Assembly: GCA_964522665.1 (NCBI GenBank) | Contig: CAZFVY010000063.1 | Span: 1-39,927 of the forward strand | DNA: 39,927 nucleotides | Source: CAZFVY01 sp964522665 | GTDB lineage: Bacteria > Verrucomicrobiota > Verrucomicrobiia > Limisphaerales > CAZFVY01 | Direction of reading: 5' to 3' | Shown: piece by piece, positions 8,948-17,696 of the stretch | Layout of the letters: every line of letters starts with the position of its first letter | Position numbering within the stretch: the first letter of the stretch is position 1 | Position numbers and translations under genes: made by a program | Notes under the pieces: generated by a model | Databases searched by the model: none | What the model was told of the DNA's origin: nothing | Seen by the model: only the letters and a program-made list of their open reading frames with translations

Positions 8948-9256
8948 TCGGAGGAACTTCCAAAGCTTACAATAAATAACTGGACGACGCTGCGCAGAAA
9001 TTGCTCGAAAAACGCCGCCAACGCGCAGAGATTGCGCAACACAATCCCCGTTCACCGCCTCGCATCTTGCCAACCCGCCAAACGGGCGACGCTTGAACGC
9101 CAGAACTGGCTCCGTTCCGCCCAACTCACCTGTCCGACCTACCCGAACCTCAGCGCGAGACACGGCGACGTCGCACTGCTCGCGTCAGCTGGAACAGCGA
9201 GTGCTCTCTCATCGACAGGCAAATTCAACTCACCGACGCTGGTTCAATCAATCCAA
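8948..9256. other. Divergent promoter region between GH9 and propeller genes
   Basis: 309 bp between the two chosen starts. The plus-strand frame of the propeller gene runs open through it, but the translation looks like chance sequence and precedes a clear signal peptide, so it is treated as untranslated. Promoters for both genes should be here; an A/T-rich patch (about 8965-8982) is a candidate for the GH9 -10 region. No other element is seen. Confidence 0.4.
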
Positions 9257-10732
9257 ATGAGAGTCGAGCAAGAAAGGTTCCAACCGAGGCGCGGTCACGC
9301 GTCTGGAAAAGCAAACTCCGCCGTGATCACGCGGGCGCGCTGGCGGTTGATCGCCAGACTGGCGGTTCTTAGTTTCATGGCCGGCGTCGGTTTGGCGGAC
9401 GCCGCGAGCGCCGCAAGCTCCCCCACCGACAATTGGCCGCAATGGCGGGGTCCGCTCAATAACGGCGTCGCGCCGACCGCTGATCCGCCGACGACTTGGA
9501 GCGAATCGGAGCACGTCCGGTGGAAGACCAAACTGCCCGGCGTTGGCTCGGCGACGCCCATCGTTTGGGAGAACCAGATATTTATTGAAACCGCCGCCTC
9601 AACCGGGAAAAAGGTCGCGCCCTCTGAGGCGAAGCCCGCTCCGCCCGCGCCATCGGCGGAGCCGCCCCCGGGTGAAGCCCCGCGACGCCGCCCGGGAGGT
9701 CCGGGCGGATTTGGCGGGGGCGCCAAGCCGGATGAGATTTACCAATTCATCGTTATGGCGCTGGACCGGCAGACCGGTCGCGTCCTGTGGCAAAGGGTGG
9801 CGCGGGAGGAGGCGCCGCACGAAGGGGTGCGCGATAACGACGGCACGTTTGCCTCGCCCTCGCCCGTCACGGATGGAAAGCGCCTCTTTGCGTTCTTCGG
9901 CTCGCGTGGACTCTACGCGTACGACTTGGCTGGCCGACTCGAATGGAGCAAGGACTTGGGCAAAATGCGCATCAAGATGAGTTTTGGTGAAGGGAGTTCG
10001 CCGGCGCTTTACCAGGACACCATCGTCGTCAATTGGGACAACGAGGACGAATCATTCATCGTCGCCCTCGACAAGAACACCGGCCGCGAACTGTGGAAAA
10101 CTCCGCGCGATGAGAAGACTACCTGGTCAACCCCACTGATCGTCGAGGTCGCGGGCAAACCACAAGTCATCACGGCCGCGACCGGCAAGCTGCGCGCGTA
10201 CGATCTGGCCTCGGGCAAACAGGTTTGGGAATGCGCCGGACTGACGCCCAACGCCATCCCCTCGCCCGTCTTCGCCGAGGGCGTCGTTTATTGCATGAGT
10301 GGCTTTCGCGGGCACGCGATCAAGGCCATCCGTTTGGGTGGGACGGGCGACTTGACCGCCAGTAGCGCCATCGCATGGACGTACGATAAATCAACGCCCT
10401 ACGTCCCGTCGCCGCTGCTTTATGGCTCGCGGCTTTATTTCCTGGGTGACAATAACGGCATCCTTTCCTGCCTCGACGCGGCTTCGGGCCGCCCACTGAT
10501 CGAAACGGAACGCCTCGAAGGCTTGCCGGCGGTATTCGCCTCGCCGATCGGAGCAGGCAACCGCGTTTATCTCTGCGGTCGCAATGGCGCCACCGTGGTG
10601 ATCAATAATGCGGACAAACTCGAGATCCTCGCCACCAATCACCTGGAGGACAAGTTTGACGCCTCGCCGGTGGCCGTCGGGAAGGAACTGTTCCTCCGTG
10701 GCAACTCATCCCTCTATTGCATCGCCGAGTGA
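9257..10732 (+). CDS. Secreted PQQ-type beta-propeller protein (BamB/quinoprotein-like)
   Basis: A 491-residue exported protein. A basic N-terminus and hydrophobic segment (LIARLAVLSFMAGVGLADAASA) form the signal peptide, followed at once by DNWPQWRGP, the usual opening of PVC-group PQQ-like propellers. Repeated blade motifs are seen: ALDRQTGRVLWQ, ALDKNTGRELWK, AYDLASGKQVWE, CLDAASGRPL. Between the first blades is a Pro/Ala/Gly-rich insertion of about 40 residues (PSEAKPAPPAPS to GGFGGGAKPDE), probably a flexible surface loop. Enzymes of this fold oxidise alcohols or sugars with PQQ, but many such proteins lack PQQ and act as scaffolds; the ligands were not verified. A GTG at 9323 is an alternative start. 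It is followed by the DUF1592-type gene on the same strand after 136 bp. Confidence 0.85.
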   Translation: MRVEQERFQPRRGHASGKANSAVITRARWRLIARLAVLSFMAGVGLADAASAASSPTDNWPQWRGPLNNGVAPTADPPTTWSESEHVRWKTKLPGVGSATPIVWENQIFIETAASTGKKVAPSEAKPAPPAPSAEPPPGEAPRRRPGGPGGFGGGAKPDEIYQFIVMALDRQTGRVLWQRVAREEAPHEGVRDNDGTFASPSPVTDGKRLFAFFGSRGLYAYDLAGRLEWSKDLGKMRIKMSFGEGSSPALYQDTIVVNWDNEDESFIVALDKNTGRELWKTPRDEKTTWSTPLIVEVAGKPQVITAATGKLRAYDLASGKQVWECAGLTPNAIPSPVFAEGVVYCMSGFRGHAIKAIRLGGTGDLTASSAIAWTYDKSTPYVPSPLLYGSRLYFLGDNNGILSCLDAASGRPLIETERLEGLPAVFASPIGAGNRVYLCGRNGATVVINNADKLEILATNHLEDKFDASPVAVGKELFLRGNSSLYCIAE

Positions 10733-10868
10733 TCACCGCTGATGGATGGCAATCGAGTGTCTCTCCGGCGGAGATCGTCGCGCGAAAGGCGGGGGCTGAC
10801 GGTAGTCGTCCTGGCTCATTTTGGGGTTTGCGTTTTTCGGGAGCTCAACGCACGATAGGTTACCTAGC

Positions 10869-13391
10869 ATGACCAGTTTTTCGACCGGCAAAATGGCGCG
10901 CGTTGCCCGTTTATTGGGGAAGATAATAGCCGTCTCATCCCTGACCACCGGCGCTTGCTTGACACCGCTCGCCGGAACGAGCGCGCACGCGGACTCCGAT
11001 CCCGCCGTGATCGATTTTCAGCAGACCGTCCAACCCTTCCTCAACAAGTACTGTTACGATTGCCATGCTGATGGAATGGACAAAGGGGGCATTGCGTTCG
11101 ACGAGCTCAAATCGAGGGCGGAACTTCTGGATCGTGACCTGTGGTGGAAGGTTTTGAAAAACGTGCGCGCCGGCGTGATGCCGCCGGCGAAGAAAGCGCA
11201 ACCGACCGCGGAGGAAAAGCGCCCGTTGGAACAATGGATCAAAACCGATGTCTTTGGCGCCGATCCGGCGAATCCGGACCCCGGCCGCGTCACTATTCGC
11301 CGGTTGAATCGGGTGGAGTATCACAACACCATTCGCGACCTGATGGGCTTCGACTTCAAGGTGGAAGAGGAATTTCCGCCGGACGATTCGGGGTATGGCT
11401 TTGATGATATCGGTGACGTCCTGACCGTTTCGCCGCTTTTGCTCGAAAAGTACATGCGCGCGGCGGAGGCCATCGTGACGGCGGCGGTTCCGACGATTGC
11501 CCGGGTAGCGCCGGAACGGATCATCCGCGGCGCCGATTTCCGCGGCGTGGGGGACAAAGTTGACCCGGAGCGGATGACCTTCTACAAGGCCGCCAAAGTC
11601 GCCCAATCGTTCTCGGCGTCGCAGGCGGGCAACTATCGGGTGTTGGTGGATTTGGCCGTGAAAGGCGCGTTTGATTTCGATCCGGGCCGCTGCCGCGTGG
11701 TTTTCAAGATCGAAGAAACCGAACGGCTGCAGAAGGAGCTAGGCTGGCAGGACAACAAGAAATACCACTTCGAGTATGACGTAAAATGGCAGCCCGGCGA
11801 ACACCGGTTTGAACTGGAGTTGCAACCGTTGACGCCGCCGGATCAGAAGCGAACGTCCGTTGACCTGCAAATCGCCACCGTCACGGTTCAAGGCCCGACG
11901 GAGAAGGTATATTGGACGGCCCCGAAGAATTACGACCGCTTCTTCACTCGTGCCGAACCGCCCAAGAGCCGCGCGGAACGCCGACAGTACGCGCGCGAAA
12001 CTCTCCGGCGGTTCGCCAGCAAGGCCTACCGACGCCCGGTGGACGAAGCCACGGTGAATCGATTGGTGGCGATTGCTGAAGCGTATAATGCCCCGGCGGG
12101 CCGGCGCTTTGAGGAAGGTATCGCGCAAGCGATGATTGGCGTGCTCGCCTCCCCCCATTTCCTCTTTCGCGTCGAGCAGACCGAACTGGACCCGAGCGGC
12201 GGCAAAAATCCCCTGATTGACGAGTACTCGCTGGCGTCGCGCTTGTCTTATTTTTTGTGGTCCACGATGCCCGACGAAGAATTGACCCGCCTCGCCGCCA
12301 AGCATGAATTGCGAAAGAATTTAGACGCGCAAGTTCGACGCCTGCTCGACGACCCGCGCTCGGAAGCTCTGGTCCAGAATTTCACCGGGCAGTGGCTGCA
12401 AGCGCGCGACGTTGAGGGCATCGCGATCAACGAGCGGCGCATCCTCGCGCGCGAAAGTAACGAAGACCCTCGTCCGCCGGCGCCGGACCCGACCGGCAAG
12501 CGCCCCTTTCGTTTCGCGCCCCCCAAAGTTCAGCTAACGCGGGAAATCCGGGTGGCGATGCGGCAGGAGACGGAATCGACGTTCAACTATGTAGCGCGCC
12601 AGGATCGCAGCGTGCTCGAGTTGCTGGACGCCGATTACACGTTTCTGAACGAACGCCTGGCGCAATATTACGGCATCACCAACGTCACGGGCGGCCTGAT
12701 GCGCCGGGTGACCTTGCCGAAGGACAGCCCGCGCGGCGGCGTGCTGACCGAGGGGACGGTTTTGGTCGTGACGTCGAACCCAACGCGGACTTCACCGGTG
12801 AAGCGGGGCCAGTTCGTCCTGGATAACATATTGGGGATGCCGGCGCCGCCTCCCCCGCCCGACGTGCCGCCGCTTGAGGCCACGGAAAAGAAATTCGACA
12901 ACCGCGAACCGACGTTGCGCGAGATTCTGGCCGAACACCGCGACAAGCCGCTCTGCTCCTCGTGTCACTCACGGATGGACCCGCTCGGCCTCGCGCTGGA
13001 TAATTTCAGCGCGCTGGCGCTGTGGCGAGACAAGGAACTCGGGTCGAGCATCGACGCCACCGGCAAACTGATCAGCGGCGAATCATTTCATGATCTCCGC
13101 GACCTCAAGCGTATTCTGGTCGAGCGCCACAGTACCGACTTTTACCGCTGCCTGACGGAGAAAATGCTGACCTATGCCCTAGGACGTGGCTTGGAATACT
13201 ACGACGTGCAAACGGTGGACCAGATTGTCGATCGCCTGACTCAGAACCAGGGGCGCTTTTCAGCGCTCCTCACCGGAATCGTCGAATCCGCGCCCTTTCA
13301 AAAGCGCCGCGCCGCCGGAGCCACGACCGCCACCTCCCTGCCGCTCGAATCCGCTCGTTTGGTCCGAGCGCAAACCGATTCACCGCCATGA
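10869..13391 (+). CDS. DUF1587/1592/1588/1585 haem-binding protein (planctomycete-type)
   Basis: An 840-residue exported protein. A signal peptide (ending about TSAHADS) precedes a c-type haem site CYDCH (residues 62-66), with MPPAKK further on as likely Met-side region. Next come DUF1587 (RRLNRVEYHNTIRDL), a carbohydrate-binding-like beta region, DUF1595/DUF1592 (RRPVDEATVNRL, LASPHFLFRVE, SRLSYFLWSTMPDEEL), DUF1588 (PRGGVLTEG, TSPVKRGQFVL) with a second CSSCH (residues 696-700), and DUF1585 at the end (MLTYALGRGLEYYD). This set is typical of Planctomycetota and Verrucomicrobiota and its function is unknown; a redox role in polymer use is often supposed. The ATG at 10869 is preferred over an upstream TTG. 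The stop overlaps the DUF1552 start by 4 bp (ATGA). Confidence 0.9.
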   Translation: MTSFSTGKMARVARLLGKIIAVSSLTTGACLTPLAGTSAHADSDPAVIDFQQTVQPFLNKYCYDCHADGMDKGGIAFDELKSRAELLDRDLWWKVLKNVRAGVMPPAKKAQPTAEEKRPLEQWIKTDVFGADPANPDPGRVTIRRLNRVEYHNTIRDLMGFDFKVEEEFPPDDSGYGFDDIGDVLTVSPLLLEKYMRAAEAIVTAAVPTIARVAPERIIRGADFRGVGDKVDPERMTFYKAAKVAQSFSASQAGNYRVLVDLAVKGAFDFDPGRCRVVFKIEETERLQKELGWQDNKKYHFEYDVKWQPGEHRFELELQPLTPPDQKRTSVDLQIATVTVQGPTEKVYWTAPKNYDRFFTRAEPPKSRAERRQYARETLRRFASKAYRRPVDEATVNRLVAIAEAYNAPAGRRFEEGIAQAMIGVLASPHFLFRVEQTELDPSGGKNPLIDEYSLASRLSYFLWSTMPDEELTRLAAKHELRKNLDAQVRRLLDDPRSEALVQNFTGQWLQARDVEGIAINERRILARESNEDPRPPAPDPTGKRPFRFAPPKVQLTREIRVAMRQETESTFNYVARQDRSVLELLDADYTFLNERLAQYYGITNVTGGLMRRVTLPKDSPRGGVLTEGTVLVVTSNPTRTSPVKRGQFVLDNILGMPAPPPPPDVPPLEATEKKFDNREPTLREILAEHRDKPLCSSCHSRMDPLGLALDNFSALALWRDKELGSSIDATGKLISGESFHDLRDLKRILVERHSTDFYRCLTEKMLTYALGRGLEYYDVQTVDQIVDRLTQNQGRFSALLTGIVESAPFQKRRAAGATTATSLPLESARLVRAQTDSPP

Positions 13392-14806
13392 AAACACCGA
13401 ACTCGAAGATTTCTCTCGCCGCCGAACGATTCGCCAACCTTAGCCGACGCCGATTCCTGCGCGGCCTCGGGGCGTGCCTCGCCCTGCCCGCCTTCGAATC
13501 GCTGGCTCCGACCCGCGCGTTGGCCTCCGGCGCGGGCGGCGCCGGCCAATTGGGATTGACGGCCAACGGCGCTCCCTTGCGCATGGCGTTTGTCTATTTT
13601 CCCAATGGCGCCATTCAATCGACTTGGTGGCCGACCGGCGAAGGTTCCGATTTCAAGCTCGGCGCCACGATGGCTCCGCTGGAAAAAGTGCGGGCTGAAA
13701 TCCAAGTCATGCGCGGATTGGACCACGTGAACGCTACGCCCGGCCCCGATGGCGCCGGCGATCATGCGCGAGCCAACGGTACGTTTCTCACCGGCGTGCG
13801 GGTCAAGAAAACGGCCGGAGCTGATATTCACGCCGGCGTGTCCATCGATCAGGTGGTCGCCGGCCAGATCGGGCATTTGACGCGCTTTCCCTCCCTGGAG
13901 TTGACGTGCGATTCGGTGCGCAAGTCGGGTGACTGCGATTCTGGCTATTCGTGCGCCTACCAGCATAACCTCTCGTGGCGTTCCCCAACGACGCCGATGG
14001 CGCCCGAGCCAAATCCGCGACTCGCGTTCGAACGACTGTTCGGCGCCGGCTCGACCGGTGAACGGCGCAAGAACTATCAGTTGCGGCAGCGCCAGCAACG
14101 TTCGATCCTCGACTTTGTGCTCGACGACGCGCGCACTCTCGAGAGCCAGTTGACCAACCGGGACAAGCAGAAGCTCGACGAGTATCTGACCAGCGTCCGC
14201 GAGATCGAGCGCCGCATCGAGCACGCGGAGCGTTTCAAGAATACTCCCGATCCCGCCGTGGAAACTCCCACGGGCGTCCCGGCCTCATTTCAGGAGCACA
14301 TTCAACTAATGTACGGTCTCCTGCACTTGGCCTTCCAGACCGATTCGACCCGCGTGGCGACGCTCCTGCTCGCCGGCGATGGCAATAATCGGGCCTATCC
14401 GGAGATCGGGATCGCGGAGGGGCATCACTACCTTTCCCACCATCGGACCAAAGAGGATATGATGGAGAAGGTCGCGCAGATCGATCTCTGGTACATGCGG
14501 CAGTTCGCGGGCTTTCTGGAAAAGCTTGAGGCCACCAAGGATGTCGATGGCAAATCGATCCTGCACAATTCCATGATCGTGTACGGCTGCGGCAACGCCG
14601 ACGGCAATCGTCACACGCACGTGAACCTGCCCGTCGTGCTGGCCGGCTCGGGTGGCGGGAGCATGACGTCCGGCCGCGTCTTGAACGTCAAATCGAAACC
14701 GATGAGCAATCTCTTTCTGAGTATGGCGGACCGGTTCGGCGCCCAACGCTTGGAACGCTTCGGTGACTCGACCGGTAGGATCGAAGCGATCCGAGACCCC
14801 GCGTGA
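13388..14806 (+). CDS. Tat-exported DUF1552 protein
   Basis: A 472-residue DUF1552 protein. The N-terminus carries a twin-arginine motif (SRRRFLRGLGA) with a short hydrophobic run and an ALA-type cleavage site near residue 47, so it is likely exported folded, possibly with a cofactor. Family features include FVYFPNGAIQSTWWP, the GDHARANGTFLTG segment, a central LDEYLTSVREIERRI helix and the later GDGNNRAYPEIGIAEGHHYLSHH, resembling the sulfatase/DUF1501-like alkaline-phosphatase superfold. The reaction is unknown. It overlaps the preceding haem protein by 4 bp, which implies translational coupling and a shared complex or pathway; this pair is recurrent in the PVC group. Confidence 0.9.
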   Translation: MKTPNSKISLAAERFANLSRRRFLRGLGACLALPAFESLAPTRALASGAGGAGQLGLTANGAPLRMAFVYFPNGAIQSTWWPTGEGSDFKLGATMAPLEKVRAEIQVMRGLDHVNATPGPDGAGDHARANGTFLTGVRVKKTAGADIHAGVSIDQVVAGQIGHLTRFPSLELTCDSVRKSGDCDSGYSCAYQHNLSWRSPTTPMAPEPNPRLAFERLFGAGSTGERRKNYQLRQRQQRSILDFVLDDARTLESQLTNRDKQKLDEYLTSVREIERRIEHAERFKNTPDPAVETPTGVPASFQEHIQLMYGLLHLAFQTDSTRVATLLLAGDGNNRAYPEIGIAEGHHYLSHHRTKEDMMEKVAQIDLWYMRQFAGFLEKLEATKDVDGKSILHNSMIVYGCGNADGNRHTHVNLPVVLAGSGGGSMTSGRVLNVKSKPMSNLFLSMADRFGAQRLERFGDSTGRIEAIRDPA

Positions 14807-14891
14807 ACGCCGGACGCGGCCACGCCCCCGTTCGTGGCGCCAGCCGGAACGCCGATGCGCATCTCCCCAACAAAATCCAAATAATCGCCCC

Positions 14892-15593
14892 ATGAATTCC
14901 ATCCTAACTCCCTGCCGTCCGACCGGAAACGCTTTGGCCCGCCGAGGTTTTCTCGCTCGCCTTGGCATGGGAGCCACGCTGATCGCCTTGCCGGAGGCGT
15001 TCACGGTTCCCGGCGCTTTCGCCGAGGAGTTGACCTTGACCCCGAAACAGACCGAAGGCCCGTTCTACCCCGACAAGCTGCCCCTCGACACCGACAATGA
15101 TCTGCTGGTCATCAACGACGCGATCACCCCCGCCGTGGGCGATGTCACCTATTTGAGTGGGCGAATCCTGGATCATCGCGGCGACCCCCTGCGCAACGTG
15201 CTCGTGGAGATTTGGCAATGCGACAGTCGCGGCTCATACCTGCATAACAAAAGCTTCAATCACGATCACCGGGACACGAACTTCCAAGGTTTCGGCCGGT
15301 TCCTGACCGATTCCACCGGTCAATACTCCTTCCGCACCATCAAACCCGTCGCCTATCCCGGCCGCACGCCGCACATCCATTTTGCGATCAAGGCGCGCGG
15401 GCACGAAAAATTCACGACTCAGTGTTACATTCAGGGCGAACCGAAGAACGCCGATGACGGCGTGCTGAAGGCGATCACCGACCCCAAACAGCGCGACTCG
15501 GTCATAATCCCGTTTGCCCCTCTGCCCGGTTCGCGTATTGGCGAACTCAGCGCCCGGTTCGACATCGTGCTCGGCTTTACGCCGGCGGCCTGA
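14892..15593 (+). CDS. Exported intradiol ring-cleavage dioxygenase
   Basis: A 233-residue protein of the protocatechuate 3,4-dioxygenase/catechol 1,2-dioxygenase superfamily. The N-terminus has a Tat-like signal (ARRGFLARLG, then a hydrophobic run ending AFA), as in the exported intradiol-like proteins annotated as protocatechuate 3,4-dioxygenase beta-like. TEGPFYP follows the signal. The four non-haem Fe(III) ligands can be assigned: Tyr116 (SRGSYLHN), Tyr155, His161 and His163 (in YPGRTPHIHF). Such enzymes open catecholic rings between the hydroxyls. It is an isolated gene: no other aromatic-degradation enzyme is nearby and a terminator follows. An upstream in-frame start at 14763 is disfavoured because it buries the signal. 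Substrate is unknown. Confidence 0.9.
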   Translation: MNSILTPCRPTGNALARRGFLARLGMGATLIALPEAFTVPGAFAEELTLTPKQTEGPFYPDKLPLDTDNDLLVINDAITPAVGDVTYLSGRILDHRGDPLRNVLVEIWQCDSRGSYLHNKSFNHDHRDTNFQGFGRFLTDSTGQYSFRTIKPVAYPGRTPHIHFAIKARGHEKFTTQCYIQGEPKNADDGVLKAITDPKQRDSVIIPFAPLPGSRIGELSARFDIVLGFTPAA

Positions 15594-15606
15594 TCGGCCT
15601 CCTCTA

Positions 15607-15635
15607 CGCGCCGCTCCGTTACGGGCGCGCTTTTT
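15607..15635 (+). terminator. Rho-independent terminator after the dioxygenase
   Basis: Stem CGCGCC (15607-15612) with GGCGCG (15624-15629), 11-nt loop, followed by CTTTTTCCTTT. It lies 14 bp past the dioxygenase stop and ends just before the tetR -35 box, so it insulates the efflux operon from upstream transcription. Confidence 0.8.
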
Positions 15636-15638
15636 CCT

Positions 15639-15667
15639 TTGACAGCGAGGTTAGTGGATACTAACTT
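15639..15667 (+). promoter_or_regulatory. tetR promoter (TTGACA-17 bp-TAACTT)
   Basis: A perfect -35 TTGACA at 15639-15644 and a weaker -10 TAACTT at 15662-15667, separated by the ideal 17 bp. Transcription would begin about 7 nt later, at or next to the GTG start codon at 15674, predicting a leaderless mRNA. The operator dyad lies inside this promoter. Confidence 0.65.
15650..15665. promoter_or_regulatory. Operator dyad for the TetR-family repressor
   Basis: GTTAGT-GGAT-ACTAAC is a perfect 6-bp inverted repeat with a 4-bp centre. It fills most of the spacer between -35 and -10 and covers the first four bases of the -10 box. A 16-bp dyad in this position directly before a tetR gene is the classical autorepression layout; binding is inferred, not shown. 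Confidence 0.75.
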
Positions 15668-15673
15668 GCGCGG

Positions 15674-16366
15674 GTGAGCCGAGGGCGCCTAACCGCGGAG
15701 GAACGCAAGCTTGCGATTGTGCAAGCGGCGCTGCCGTTGTTTGCCCGCAAGGGATTCGCCGAGACGACGACCAAGGAACTGGCCAAGGCGGCGGGTGTCT
15801 CCGAGCCCCTGCTGTACCGGCACTTTCCGAGCAAGGAAGCGCTTTATCTCGAGATTCAAAACTACAGTTGCCGCGGTCCAGCCGATCTCACCCAGAAACT
15901 GGCCGATATGCCGCCTTCCGCCGCGACGCTGGTTTATCTGATTTACTATTTGCTGCGGGCGGTGGTTTTGGGATTGCCGGCCGGAGCCGTCGAATGGGAC
16001 ACGCGTCACCGGCTGATGTTAAAAAGCCTCCTGGAAGATGGCTCATTTGCCCGGCTGCTTTACCGCAGCCGGTTCGCGGAGTTTTGTTCCCGCATGGAAG
16101 CGTGCCTGGAGGCCGCGATTCGCGCGGGTGAAATGGTCGAAAACCCCGTTCATCCCGGGAACCGGGCGCTTTTCGCGTACCATGTCGGCGCCTGGCTGGC
16201 GGTCGTTCACCTGCCGCCGAAACCGGCCATCGCGTTCAAGACGCGCAAGCAGGAATTATTGCGCCAGGCCGTCTGGTTCGCCCTGCGTGGCATGGGGATG
16301 ACCGACGCGGCCATCGCCAAACATTACGATCCCAAGACCCTCGAACGCTTTTTCGGCAAATCCTAG
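15674..16366 (+). CDS. TetR/AcrR-family transcriptional repressor of the efflux operon
   Basis: A 230-residue regulator beginning at GTG. Residues about 8-58 are the TetR helix-turn-helix domain: ERKLAIVQAALPLFARKGFAETTTKELAKAAGVSEPLLYRHFPSKEALY contains every conserved position, including the recognition helix SEPLLYRHF. The remaining helices form the ligand and dimer domain, which is not conserved. It is the first gene of a same-strand run ending in a tripartite RND pump (gap to the next gene 52 bp), so it most likely represses that operon and releases DNA when it binds a pumped compound. It has no visible Shine-Dalgarno and its predicted transcript starts at the GTG. Confidence 0.92.
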   Translation: MSRGRLTAEERKLAIVQAALPLFARKGFAETTTKELAKAAGVSEPLLYRHFPSKEALYLEIQNYSCRGPADLTQKLADMPPSAATLVYLIYYLLRAVVLGLPAGAVEWDTRHRLMLKSLLEDGSFARLLYRSRFAEFCSRMEACLEAAIRAGEMVENPVHPGNRALFAYHVGAWLAVVHLPPKPAIAFKTRKQELLRQAVWFALRGMGMTDAAIAKHYDPKTLERFFGKS

Positions 16367-16418
16367 CCAGCCGGGCCTCGCCAACGAACATCGCTCCAAC
16401 CATATCGGAACAATTCAC

Positions 16419-17696
16419 TTGAGTAGCTCCGCGCCAATTTCCCGCCAACCGCCTGCCGCGTTCAACGAGCGCTTGCTGCTCATTACGCTGGCGGCGGTTC
16501 AGTTTACGACGATCCTGGACTTTCTCATCATCATGCCGCTGGGACCGCAATATGCGCGGGTTCTCGGGACCACGCCCAGCCAATTTGGCGTGATCGTTTC
16601 CGCGTACGCGATCAGCGCGGGGATCTGCGGCGTGGCCGCGGGTTTCTTGCTGGACCGCTTTGACCGCAAATCCGCGCTGCTTTGGTTGTACTCAGGTTTT
16701 ACCGTGGCGACGTTTATTTGCGCGATCGCTCCAAGCTACCCATTGCTGGCGGTGGCCCGCGCGGTGACCGGCGCCTTCGGAGGCGTGGCGGGCGCCCTGA
16801 TTTTGGCGATCATTGGCGACGTGGTGCCCGACGAACGCCGCGGCGCGGCGATGGGGATGGTGATGTCTTCCTTTTCGCTCGCCTCCATCGGCGGCGTGCC
16901 GCTCGGCCTGGCGCTCGCCGCGCGTTTTAGCTGGCACGCGCCGTTTTTCGCTTTAACCGGGCTATGCGCGATCGTGCTGGCTCTTGCGGCGCGTGCCCTC
17001 CCGTCGTTGCGTGGGCATATGGAACACGCGGGTGACCAGCATCCCGCCGCGCGCATGTTGAGCGTCGTGACGCACGGGGGGCATCAGCTCGCCTTTCTCT
17101 TCATGGCGGTGTTAACCTGCATGGGTTTCCTCATTTTCCCCTACCTGAGCAATTATCTGGTCGCCAATGTCGGCCTCACCGAAAGCCAACTGCCGCTCGT
17201 CTATTTGGCCGGTGGATTGTGCACGCTTTTCAGCATGAACTGGATCGGCCGCTGGGCCGACCGCGCCGGCAAGCGGCGGGTTTTCATCATCATGGCGCTC
17301 TGGGCGACGATTCCGATCGTGACGTTGACCAATCTCGGCCGCGTCTCGGTGGTGTGGGCCATTGCGACTTCGACGCTCCTGATGATTTGCATGTCGGGGC
17401 GGATGGTGCCGGCAATGGCGTTGATGACCGGCAGCATCGAGCCTAGGTACCGGGGCGGATTCATGAGCGTCAATTCTTCCGTGCAACAATTCTCGTCCGG
17501 CCTGGCCGCTTACTTAAGCGGCCAGATCATGGGTCAATCCGCGACCGGCGAAATCACTCGTTTTCCGCTGGTTGGCTTGTTTTCGGTCGGCTGCGCGCTG
17601 GTGTGTATCTATTTGTCTCGCTTCCTGAACAGTACGCCTCGGCGGGAGCCGGTCGGCGGCGTTTTGGCGATGGAAAGCGAGGCGTCGCGGCTATGA
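16419..17696 (+). CDS. MFS efflux transporter
   Basis: A 425-residue protein with about 12 predicted membrane segments and the two-lobe layout of the major facilitator superfamily. The loop between segments 2 and 3 carries motif A in the form GFLLDRFDRKSALL, and segments 4-5 hold AVTGAFGGVAGALILAIIGDVVPDERRGAAMG, as in drug/proton antiporters of the AraJ/YdhP type. It starts at a TTG (no ATG in a sensible position) and ends by overlapping the adaptor gene by 4 bp, so it belongs to the efflux operon. An MFS pump inside an RND operon is uncommon; it may deliver substrate to the periplasm for the RND pump. Substrate unknown. Confidence 0.9.
   Translation: MSSSAPISRQPPAAFNERLLLITLAAVQFTTILDFLIIMPLGPQYARVLGTTPSQFGVIVSAYAISAGICGVAAGFLLDRFDRKSALLWLYSGFTVATFICAIAPSYPLLAVARAVTGAFGGVAGALILAIIGDVVPDERRGAAMGMVMSSFSLASIGGVPLGLALAARFSWHAPFFALTGLCAIVLALAARALPSLRGHMEHAGDQHPAARMLSVVTHGGHQLAFLFMAVLTCMGFLIFPYLSNYLVANVGLTESQLPLVYLAGGLCTLFSMNWIGRWADRAGKRRVFIIMALWATIPIVTLTNLGRVSVVWAIATSTLLMICMSGRMVPAMALMTGSIEPRYRGGFMSVNSSVQQFSSGLAAYLSGQIMGQSATGEITRFPLVGLFSVGCALVCIYLSRFLNSTPRREPVGGVLAMESEASRL

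Noticed and set aside
8924..9256. N-terminal extension of the propeller protein by 111 residues
   Set aside because: It would bury a clear signal peptide, overlaps the GH9 start on the other strand and has chance-like composition.
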